Origin: Bacteroidales bacterium
GTDB lineage: Bacteria; Bacteroidota; Bacteroidia; Bacteroidales; UBA932
Direction: 5' to 3'
Assembly: GCA_017548445.1 (NCBI GenBank)
Contig: JAFYZZ010000027.1
Location: 31,506 to 95,505, forward strand
Length of the DNA stretch: 64,000 bases
The notes beneath the pieces are model-generated. The model had not been told where the DNA came from. It saw nothing but the letters and a program-made list of their open reading frames with translations, and did no database searches. Positions within the stretch are counted from its first letter, which is position 1. Every line of letters starts with the position of its first letter. Shown here piece by piece: positions 56,669-64,000 of the stretch. Position numbers and translations under genes: made by a program.

Positions 56669-57346
56669 ATGACACTACAGGAAGCAATCAAGGCACGGCA
56701 TTCCGTGCGGAAATACACGGACAAGCCCATTGATATGGCAAAGGTGGCGACGTTGCGCGCCGATATCGAAAGAGCTAACGCCGAGAGCGGTCTGAACGTT
56801 CAGTTGGTACTGGATGAGCCGAAGGCGTTCTCTTCCGGAATGTGGAAGTATGGCCAGTTCTCCGGCGTCAAGAATTATTTCGTGATGGCCGGCCCTAAAG
56901 GCAAAGAGGCCGAAGAGAAGATCGGATACTATGGGGAGAGGCTGGTGCTTCTGGCCCAGACTCTCGATCTGAATACCTGCTGGGTGGGACTGACCTACAA
57001 GAAAATTCCTGGCACCTATACGCTGAGGGACGGTGATATCGTCCACTGCGTGATAGCGCTCGGCTATGGCATCACCCCCGGAGTGCAGCACCCGCTGAAA
57101 CCGGCGGAGCAGTTCTATGACTCCGCCGGTCTTCCGCCCAAGTGGTTCCTGGAGGGAATTGAAGGCGCCATACTGGCACCTACTGCCGTTAATCAACAGA
57201 AGTTCAAGTTCATTTTGCACGACGGCAACAAGGTGGAGGCGAAAACATCATTCTCAATGGCCGGATACACAAATATCGATCTTGGCATTGTCAAATACCA
57301 CTTCGAGGTTGGCGCCGGGAAGGATAGTTTTGACTGGGTTATCTGA
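56669..57346 (+). CDS. Nitroreductase-family FMN protein
   Basis: 225 residues. 'AIKARHSVRKYTDKPID' at 5-21 is the FMN-binding start; 'GYYGERLVLLAQTLDLNTCWVGLTY' near 88-112 and 'GIEGAILAPTAVNQQKFKF' near 160-178 fit the fold. Substrate unknown. Converges on the 57359 gene. Confidence 0.88.
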   Translation: MTLQEAIKARHSVRKYTDKPIDMAKVATLRADIERANAESGLNVQLVLDEPKAFSSGMWKYGQFSGVKNYFVMAGPKGKEAEEKIGYYGERLVLLAQTLDLNTCWVGLTYKKIPGTYTLRDGDIVHCVIALGYGITPGVQHPLKPAEQFYDSAGLPPKWFLEGIEGAILAPTAVNQQKFKFILHDGNKVEAKTSFSMAGYTNIDLGIVKYHFEVGAGKDSFDWVI

Positions 57347-57358
57347 TGGAAAAGAGGA

Positions 57359-57793
57359 TTATTTCTTCCTGGCTTTGGTCACTACCTTGATGATGCCATC
57401 CTTCTCGACGGTGATGCTCTTGATTTCCGTGGGATTCAAGCCCTCGAATTCCTTTTTCGAGGCCTTCTTGCCATCGATCACATAAGAGGGCTCGACCATA
57501 TCGCCGGCGCCGGTGGGACGAATCGTATAGGACACAGCCGGATGAGTGTAGCCTTCGGTCGTGATCTCGTGAACCCGGACTGGCCCCTGGTTGGCCGGCG
57601 TGATGACGGTGATGTCGTAGGTTGCGATCTTCTTGCCTACAATCTGCGAGCCGTCAAACTTGTTTACCGGCTGGCCGTTGATGACGTAATAGTTGAGCGT
57701 GTCCGAGGCCGCGATGAGTGGTGCCGCCATCAGCGTGCCGTTGCCGAAGACGAAGGCGAACAGAAGGGAGAGAATAAGTACTGACTTTTTCAT
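57359..57793 (-). CDS. Exported protein with plug-domain-like repeats
   Basis: 144 residues. Signal peptide about 1-23. Two segments, 'YYVINGQPVNKFDGSQIVGKKIATYDI' and 'YVIDGKKASKKEFEGLNPTEIKSITVEKDG', resemble the 'VDGK...LNPxDIESIxVLKD' part of TonB-receptor plugs, but there is no barrel. It lies downstream of an ECF sigma factor and its partner on the same strand. Function unknown. Confidence 0.65.
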   Translation of the reverse strand: MKKSVLILSLLFAFVFGNGTLMAAPLIAASDTLNYYVINGQPVNKFDGSQIVGKKIATYDITVITPANQGPVRVHEITTEGYTHPAVSYTIRPTGAGDMVEPSYVIDGKKASKKEFEGLNPTEIKSITVEKDGIIKVVTKARKK

Positions 57794-57804
57794 TTCGTTG
57801 ATTA

Positions 57805-58224
57805 TTATTTGTTTTTATAAGCAAGGAGCGTCGTGGTACCTTCGACCTCATCGCATTCCATAATATACGAACAGGATGTTCCGTCTTTCAGGTGTGCTGT
57901 CAGGATGGCATACGAACCCTCGGGCGTGGCCTCGATGGTCTGAATATCTCCGATGTCAAGCAGCATCATCTGCTGAATGCCTGCAGCAATCTGGATAGGT
58001 GTCAGTGGGCTTTCTGTGGCCTGACGCGTCGGCTTGTGCCACAATACCAGAGCGACGGCCGCCGCACACGCAGTAGCGAACCCGGCCGCCCGGCGCATAT
58101 TTCTGCGATGCCGCTTTCTTTCCCCGACTGCGAGGACACGGTCGAATTCCGCCTCGGAATTGTCCAGATACCGCTCGATCAAATCACGTGTTTCTCTATC
58201 CATAGTCATTTCATTTTCTTCCAT
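57805..58224 (-). CDS. Single-helix membrane protein, probable anti-sigma factor
   Basis: 139 residues. An N-terminal acidic part (about 1-45), one membrane helix about 46-62 ('AGFATACAAAVALVLW'), and a C-terminal soluble domain. It overlaps the sigma gene by 19 bases, matching the layout of the sigma/partner pair at 37932-38785, whose partner also starts inside the sigma gene. Met6 (58209) would give an ATGA overlap instead. Confidence 0.6.
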   Translation of the reverse strand: MEENEMTMDRETRDLIERYLDNSEAEFDRVLAVGERKRHRRNMRRAAGFATACAAAVALVLWHKPTRQATESPLTPIQIAAGIQQMMLLDIGDIQTIEATPEGSYAILTAHLKDGTSCSYIMECDEVEGTTTLLAYKNK

Positions 58225-58706
58225 TGATCCATCATCTTCTTGCGTGCTGTAGAGAGCGAGACCTTGACACTCGACTTCGGCCGCCCGGTAGTCTCGGCAA
58301 TCTCGTCAAGCGACAGACCGCAGTCATTTCGAAGTGTCAGCAGTTTCCGCTGACTGTCGGTCAAGCCTCTTTGCACAATATCGCGAATGGTTGCGATGTC
58401 CATCTCCTCCGTCCCGGAGGAAGCGGAGACGCCGTCGGCAATCGACTTGTTTTCAATCGATTCGAACCGGATGTGCTGTCTCCTGTATCTTTCTACGCAG
58501 CAAGTTTTGGTAATTTTGACGGCCAGGGCTTCCGTATCCCGGATGGGATAACCTTTTTCCGCCAGTTGCCAGAGCGTCACCAGTGCATCCTGGACAACAT
58601 CCTCTGCATCACCGTCGCATCCGGCAGCCCGGTTGAAACGCTTCGCCAGGGCGATCAGTTTGCCCCGAATACGATTGGAGAGATATGAGAATTCCTGCTC
58701 TGTCAT
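58206..58706 (-). CDS. ECF-type RNA polymerase sigma factor (second)
   Basis: 166 residues. Region 2 with 'DAEDVVQDALVTLWQLAEKGYPI' near 37-60; region 4 with 'LTDSQRKLLTLRNDCGLSLDEIAETTGRPKSSVKVSLSTARKKMMDQW' near 115-162. Start at 58706 (MTEQEFSYL) because upstream codons run into the terminator and tRNA. A TACCTTTA sequence may be its -7 box. Confidence 0.9.
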   Translation of the reverse strand: MTEQEFSYLSNRIRGKLIALAKRFNRAAGCDGDAEDVVQDALVTLWQLAEKGYPIRDTEALAVKITKTCCVERYRRQHIRFESIENKSIADGVSASSGTEEMDIATIRDIVQRGLTDSQRKLLTLRNDCGLSLDEIAETTGRPKSSVKVSLSTARKKMMDQWKKMK

Positions 58707-58786
58707 AATGGTCTTCACGTTAAAGGTAGCAAAAGCCGTCGAAAAGTTAATATAAAAAAGCAGTCCATTTTGTGGACGGGAACCCC

Positions 58787-58827
58787 TACGAAAAAAGACC
58801 AGCAGGCATTGCTGGTCTTTTTTCGTA
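58787..58827. terminator. Bidirectional terminator beside tRNA-Arg
   Basis: 18-bp perfect stem (58787-58804 with 58810-58827) with a 5-base loop; the stem carries A6/T6 at its base, so it works on both strands. It directly follows the tRNA on the minus strand and touches its discriminator base. Confidence 0.9.
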
Positions 58828-58897
58828 CCCCCGAGGCGAATCGAACGCCTATCGTCGGAACCGGAATCCGAAATTTTATCCATTAAACTACAGGGGC
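58826..58897 (-). tRNA. tRNA-Arg (anticodon CCG)
   Basis: Minus-strand cloverleaf. The 7-bp acceptor stem (GCCCCTG with CGGGGGT) includes two G-U pairs. The D-arm contains AATGGATA, the anticodon stem-loop TCGGA-TTCCGGT-TCCGA gives anticodon CCG, and the T-arm AGGCG-TTCGATT-CGCCT is intact. Discriminator A. CCA is not encoded. Confidence 0.93.
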
Positions 58898-58913
58898 GTC
58901 CCTTAGCGGACTG

Positions 58914-58921
58914 CAAATATA
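58914..58921 (-). promoter_or_regulatory. -7 box (TATATTTG) of the tRNA-Arg gene
   Basis: Exact TAnnTTTG on the minus strand, 16 bases before the tRNA 5' end; its upstream half overlaps the fabD promoter. Confidence 0.6.
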
Positions 58922-58932
58922 CTGTTTTTTTG

Positions 58933-58940
58933 TAAATTTG
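58933..58940 (+). promoter_or_regulatory. -7 box (TAAATTTG) of fabD
   Basis: Exact TAnnTTTG, 27 bases before the ATG at 58968; divergent and overlapping with the tRNA promoter. Confidence 0.55.
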
Positions 58941-58967
58941 CGGCGCAATTCAAACGAAATTCGAAAA

Positions 58968-59852
58968 ATGAAAAGAGCATATATCTTCCCCGGACAGGGG
59001 TCCCAGTTCCCAGGAATGGGAAAGGAAATCTACGACAGTAACGCAAAAGCGCGCGAGCTGATGGAGCAGGCCAACGACATCCTCGGATTCCGCCTCACGG
59101 ACATCATGTTCGACGGATCCGACGAGGACCTGCGCGCTACCCGCGTGACGCAGCCGGCCATCTTCCTGCACTCCGTGGCGGCAGCCCTCTGCACGGAAGG
59201 GCTTCCCGCCCCCGACATGGTGGGTGGCCACTCCCTGGGCGAGTTCTCCGCCCTGGTGGCGGCGGGCGCCGTGGCTTTCGAGGACGCCCTGCGCCTGGTG
59301 GCGGTGCGCGCCTCCGAGATGCAGAAATGCTGCGAGCAGGTGCCCGGCACGATGGCGGCCGTGATCGCCCTGCCGAACGAGAAGGTGGAGGAGGTGTGCG
59401 AGAGCGTCGAAGGCATCGTAATCCCCGCCAACTACAACTGCGATGGCCAGGTGGTCATCTCCGGCGAGAAAGAAGCCGTGGCCCGCGCCTGCGAGGCGAT
59501 GAAGGCCGCGGGAGCCAAGCGCGCCCTGCCGCTGAGCGTCGGCGGCGCCTTCCACTCCCCGCTGATGGAACCCGCCCGCGTGGAACTGGCGAAAGCCATT
59601 GAAAGCACGGAAGTCCTCGCTCCCCGCTGCCCCATATACCAGAACGTCACGGCCCTGCCGGAAACGGACCCGCAGCGCATCAAGGACAACCTCCTGCAGC
59701 AGCTCACCTCGCCGGTGCGCTGGACCCAGTCGGTCAGGAATATGCTCGCCGACGGCGCCGCCGAGTTCCGCGAAATAGGCCCCGGAACGGTGCTCCAGGG
59801 CCTTGTGAAACGCATCGCCGCCGCTGCGGGCGTCGAAGTGGTCATCCTCTAG
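58968..59852 (+). CDS. fabD: Malonyl-CoA:ACP transacylase
   Basis: 294 residues. Loads malonyl onto ACP for fatty-acid synthesis. Seen: 'YIFPGQGSQFPGMGKEI' at 4-20, 'GHSLGEFSALVAAGAV' with catalytic Ser near 90, 'SVGGAFHSPLME' with catalytic His near 195, and 'EIGPGTVLQGLVKRI'. Starts at 58968 (MKRAYIF); longer readings lack family match. The only two CATG tetranucleotides I found in the window lie here (59105, 59216). The end overlaps the convergent pdxB gene by 11 bases. Confidence 0.96.
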   Translation: MKRAYIFPGQGSQFPGMGKEIYDSNAKARELMEQANDILGFRLTDIMFDGSDEDLRATRVTQPAIFLHSVAAALCTEGLPAPDMVGGHSLGEFSALVAAGAVAFEDALRLVAVRASEMQKCCEQVPGTMAAVIALPNEKVEEVCESVEGIVIPANYNCDGQVVISGEKEAVARACEAMKAAGAKRALPLSVGGAFHSPLMEPARVELAKAIESTEVLAPRCPIYQNVTALPETDPQRIKDNLLQQLTSPVRWTQSVRNMLADGAAEFREIGPGTVLQGLVKRIAAAAGVEVVIL

Positions 59853-60975
59853 AAACATTGAAGCCCAGCAGGGCAAGACGCTCCTCGGTCTCCGGAGGGC
59901 TGCCCTGAAGGCGGACGGTGAAGGCGGACGGCTCGCGCCGGACCGGATAGTCGCCGCGCAGCTGCTCGAAACATTCGGGATGCGCACGCAGCGCGCGGTC
60001 GTCCGCAAGGATATCGTAAGTGTACAGCAGGGCTTCGGAGAGTACTTCCTGCAGGCTTTTTCCGGAAGCATCGAGCGTGAATTCCAGCGGCTGCGCCGGG
60101 GCCGGGATGCCCTCGGGGCGCCACTCCGTCAGCGGCAGGCCCAGCACGGAGGCGACCGTCCGGACGCTCATCATCGTGCCGTTCGCCTTGCCGTCGGCGC
60201 TGTATCCGGCGATGTGCGGCGTGGCGATGTCCAACAGTTCCATCAGCTCCCGGTCAGGCTCAGGCTCCCCTTCCCACACGTCCAGCACGGCGGCGCGCAG
60301 GTTACCTGCCTGCAGCGCGGCTTTCAGCGCGGCGGCGTCCACGACAGGACCGCGGGAGGTGTTAACGAGGATCTGAGAAGGGCGCATCGAAGCGAGACGC
60401 CGCGCGTCGAACAGGTGCCAGGTGGCGTCCTCCCCCTCGCGGGTGAGCGGGACGTGCAGGGTCACGATGTCGCTCTCCGCCACCAGTTCATCCAGGGATA
60501 CGAAAGCGTAGGGACCTTCGCGGCGGGCGCGGGGAGGATCGCACAGCAGCACCTTCATTCCGAGGGTCTCAGCCGTTTCGGCCACCTTGCTTCCGACGTT
60601 TCCCACGCCCACGACACCCAGCGTCATCCCCTCCAGGGACAGGGCGTGGCGGCGCGCCAGCGCGCACAGGACGGCGCCGACGTACTGTTTTACCGACCCG
60701 GAATTGCAGCCCGGGGCGTTGCGCCACACGATGCCGTGTTCCCCGCACCAGGCGGTGTCGATGTGGTCGTACCCGATCGTGGCCGAGGCGACGACCTTCA
60801 CGGACGAACCCGCCAGCAGGGCGGCGTCGCAGCGGGTGCGGGTGCGCGTGACGATGGCGTCCGCGTCGCGCACGACGGCGGGCGTGGTGTCGGCCCCCGG
60901 CAGGTACACGACCTCGGAATAGGGCTCGAAGACACCGCGCAGGAAGGGAATCTTGTTGTCGCAGACGATCTTCAT
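59842..60975 (-). CDS. pdxB: 4-phosphoerythronate dehydrogenase
   Basis: 377 residues. NAD-dependent 2-hydroxyacid dehydrogenase family; starts 'MKIVCDNKIPFLRGVFEPYSEVVYLPG', typical of PdxB. 'GVVGVGNVGSKVAETAETLGMKVLLCDPPR' near 118-147 is the NAD loop; 'LHVPLTREGEDATWHL', 'LVNTSRGPVVD' and 'DIATPHIAGYSADGK' carry the Arg, Glu and His region. The C-terminal dimer domain is present. Second step of the DXP-dependent pyridoxal phosphate route. A TAACTTTG box (60985-60992) is 9 bases before the ATG. Confidence 0.93.
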   Translation of the reverse strand: MKIVCDNKIPFLRGVFEPYSEVVYLPGADTTPAVVRDADAIVTRTRTRCDAALLAGSSVKVVASATIGYDHIDTAWCGEHGIVWRNAPGCNSGSVKQYVGAVLCALARRHALSLEGMTLGVVGVGNVGSKVAETAETLGMKVLLCDPPRARREGPYAFVSLDELVAESDIVTLHVPLTREGEDATWHLFDARRLASMRPSQILVNTSRGPVVDAAALKAALQAGNLRAAVLDVWEGEPEPDRELMELLDIATPHIAGYSADGKANGTMMSVRTVASVLGLPLTEWRPEGIPAPAQPLEFTLDASGKSLQEVLSEALLYTYDILADDRALRAHPECFEQLRGDYPVRREPSAFTVRLQGSPPETEERLALLGFNVSRG

Positions 60976-60984
60976 CTCCGTTGT

Positions 60985-60992
60985 CAAAGTTA
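60985..60992 (-). promoter_or_regulatory. -7 box (TAACTTTG) of pdxB
   Basis: Exact TAnnTTTG on the minus strand, 9 bases before the pdxB ATG; divergent from the aspA promoter. Confidence 0.55.
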
Positions 60993-61001
60993 ATCATATT
61001 T

Positions 61002-61032
61002 TTGCTTTTCCGGGATTTCCCCCTTAATTTTG
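61002..61032 (+). promoter_or_regulatory. Promoter of aspA
   Basis: TTG (61002-61004) and TAATTTTG (61025-61032), spacing 23; leader about 23 bases. Confidence 0.6.
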
Positions 61033-61055
61033 CAGTTCCAATCAACGCTAAACCT

Positions 61056-62468
61056 ATGTCCAACCAGAAATTCAGGGTCGAAAGCGACCTGCTCGGCGAA
61101 CTCCAGGTGCCCGCCGACGCCTATTACGGGGTGCAGACCCAGCGCGCCCTCAACAATTACCGGATTTCCAACACCCGGATGTGCGACTATCCGGAGTACG
61201 TGATCGCCATCGCGTACGTCAAGATGGCCGCGGCCGCCGCCAACGCCGAACTCGGCGTGCTGGACAAGAAGATAGCCGAAGCCATCTGCGCGGCCTGCCG
61301 CGAGATCGTGGGCGGCAAGTTCCACGACCAGTTCCCGGTGGATATGATGCAGGGCGGCGCCGGCACCTCCGTGAATATGAACGCCAACGAGGTCATCGCC
61401 AACCGCGCCCTCGAGCTGATGGGCCATAAGAAAGGCGAGTACCAGTACTGCTCCCCCAACGACCACGTCAACTGCGCCCAGTCCACCAACGACGCCTACC
61501 CCACCGCCTTCCGCTACACCTTCGTGCGGATGAACAAGAAGCTCGTCAGCCGCCTGGGCGCCCTGATCGCCGCCTTCCGCGCCAAGGGCGTCGAGTTCCA
61601 GAACTACATCAAGATGGGACGCACGCAGCTGCAGGACGCCGTCCCGATGACGGCCGGCCAGGAGTTCAACGCCTTCGCCACCAACCTCGAAGAGGAGATC
61701 GCGAACCTCGAGCGCAACGCCGTGCTCCTGCGCGAGATCAATATGGGCGGCACCGCCATCGGCACCGGCCTTAACGCCGTGCCGGGCTTCGCGGAGCTCT
61801 GCACCCGCAGGATGTCCGAGTTCTGCGGCGACACCCTCACCAAGGCCGAGGACCTCGTGGAGGCCACGCCCGACACCGGCGCCTACGTGAGCTATTCCGC
61901 CGCGCTCAAGCGCCTGGCCATCAAACTCTCCAAGATCTGCAACGACCTCCGCCTGATGGCCTCCGGCCCGCGCTGCGGCCTGCACGAAATCAACCTGCCG
62001 CCGATGGCGCCGGGTTCCTCCATTATGCCGGGCAAGGTAAACCCCGTGATTCCCGAGGTCACCAACCAGGTGTGCTTCAAGGTCATCGGCAACGACACCA
62101 CCGTGGCCTTCGCCGCCGAGGCCGGCCAGCTGCAGCTCAACGTGATGGAGCCCGTGATCTGCGAGTCCATCCTCGAGAGCGTGACCTGGCTGTGCAACGT
62201 CATCGACACCCTGCGCACCAAGTGCATCGAAGGCATCACCGTCAACGCGGACCACTGCTACAAGATGGTCAGGAATTCCATCGGCATCGTCACCGCCCTC
62301 AACCCGTACATCGGCTACAAGGGCAGCACCAAGGTGGCGAAGCGGGCCCTGGAGACCGGCCGCAGCGTCTACGACATCGTGCTCGAAGAGGGACTGATGA
62401 CCAAGGAGAAACTCGACGAAGCCCTGGATCCGCAGGCGATGCTGGGCGCCCACGCCCTGCTGAAGTAG
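61056..62468 (+). CDS. aspA: Aspartate ammonia-lyase
   Basis: 470 residues. Deaminates aspartate to fumarate and ammonia; in anaerobes it feeds fumarate respiration. Family signature 'GSSIMPGKVNP' near 320; 'FRVESDLLGELQVPADAYYGVQTQRA' at the start, 'QGGAGTSVNMNANEVIANRALE' near 100 and 'KMGRTQLQDAVPMTAGQEF' near 185. The N-terminal and MGRTQLQDAVP text is closer to AspA than to fumarase C. Its ammonia could serve the glutaminase-less PurF and GMP synthase, but that is only inference. Start at 61056; upstream codons cover the promoter. Confidence 0.93.
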   Translation: MSNQKFRVESDLLGELQVPADAYYGVQTQRALNNYRISNTRMCDYPEYVIAIAYVKMAAAAANAELGVLDKKIAEAICAACREIVGGKFHDQFPVDMMQGGAGTSVNMNANEVIANRALELMGHKKGEYQYCSPNDHVNCAQSTNDAYPTAFRYTFVRMNKKLVSRLGALIAAFRAKGVEFQNYIKMGRTQLQDAVPMTAGQEFNAFATNLEEEIANLERNAVLLREINMGGTAIGTGLNAVPGFAELCTRRMSEFCGDTLTKAEDLVEATPDTGAYVSYSAALKRLAIKLSKICNDLRLMASGPRCGLHEINLPPMAPGSSIMPGKVNPVIPEVTNQVCFKVIGNDTTVAFAAEAGQLQLNVMEPVICESILESVTWLCNVIDTLRTKCIEGITVNADHCYKMVRNSIGIVTALNPYIGYKGSTKVAKRALETGRSVYDIVLEEGLMTKEKLDEALDPQAMLGAHALLK

Positions 62469-62490
62469 CTCTTTTCCGCATAAAAAAGTG

Positions 62491-62526
62491 TTCCGGAATA
62501 TTCGCGTGCGCGTGGATATTCCGGAA
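62491..62526. repeat. Palindrome between aspA and the PFOR gene
   Basis: 11-bp perfect inverted repeat TTCCGGAATAT/ATATTCCGGAA with a 14-base GC-rich spacer, just upstream of the PFOR -7 box. It may be the aspA terminator (no long T run) or an operator for the PFOR gene. Confidence 0.6.
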
Positions 62527-62533
62527 TTCTTTG

Positions 62534-62541
62534 TATATTTG
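62534..62541 (+). promoter_or_regulatory. -7 box (TATATTTG) of the PFOR gene
   Basis: Exact TAnnTTTG, 65 bases before the ATG at 62607; the palindrome at 62491-62526 covers the expected -33 position. Confidence 0.55.
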
Positions 62542-62546
62542 TATGA

Positions 62547-64000
<1,454 letters not shown>

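Noticed and set aside
61056..62468. Fumarase C
   Set aside because: The superfamily signature GSSIMPGKVNP is shared, but the N-terminal and MGRTQLQDAVP segments are closer to aspartate ammonia-lyase.

Overview
The window looks like a high-GC (roughly 60% by eye) chromosome segment from a Bacteroidota, most likely a Bacteroidales-type gut anaerobe. The evidence is repeated TAnnTTTG -7 promoter boxes, a pyruvate:ferredoxin oxidoreductase, cydAB preceded by a DUF4492 gene, a DUF3810 protein, SusC/TonB-receptor-like and OprP-like outer-membrane barrels, many lipoproteins and an AmmeMemoRadiSam locus. I did not identify a genus. I see no phage, IS element, CRISPR array or rRNA. Coding density is very high, and the longest stretch without a gene is about 263 bases (37162-37424).

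Layout. 18-6717 (minus): htpG, an outer-membrane beta-barrel receptor and a long-chain acyl-CoA synthetase. 6848-7684 (plus): a HAD phosphatase. 7697-15970 (minus): guanine-nucleotide cluster guaB-guaA-CotH lipoprotein-second short GMP synthase-NCS2 permease-TIM-barrel lipoprotein. 16086-28646 (minus): SBF transporter plus the purine operon purE-purL-purC-purF-purM-purN-purH-purD/folD. 28767-31907 (plus): lipoprotein deformylase homologue, mgtC, pyrC and a small exported membrane protein. 31910-35954 (minus): pyrK-pyrD-pyrF-pyrE-pyrB behind a leader that looks like a pyrBI-type attenuator. Together these clusters hold most of de novo purine and UMP synthesis; purB, purA, purK and carAB are not in the window.

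36178-50748 holds a Tat-exported metallo-hydrolase, an ECF sigma module, DUF3810, a NUDIX regulator, an OmpA lipoprotein, a GH3 lipoprotein, DUF4492-cydA-cydB, an OprP-like porin, a small membrane protein/Xre/tocopherol-cyclase-like set and a LytTR membrane regulator. 50765-58706 holds extracytoplasmic VOC and flavin-reductase-like lipoproteins, an AlaX-like editing protein, the rhomboid-Memo/AMMECR1-radical SAM operon, an ICMT-like methyltransferase, a nitroreductase and a second ECF sigma module. 58826-64000 holds tRNA-Arg(CCG), fabD, pdxB, aspA and the 5' part of a PFOR gene that runs off the window.

Main oddities: near-total absence of the tetranucleotide CATG, with the only two copies I found both in fabD; PurF with Met at the position of its catalytic Cys1 plus other glutaminase changes, next to a second GMP synthase with no glutaminase domain; a PurD-FolD fusion; PyrB fused to only the zinc domain of PyrI; a leader-peptide/terminator arrangement ahead of pyrK; a pair of structured dispersed repeats with a conserved core and divergent arms; and many genes whose -7 box lies so close to the ATG that the transcripts should be nearly leaderless.
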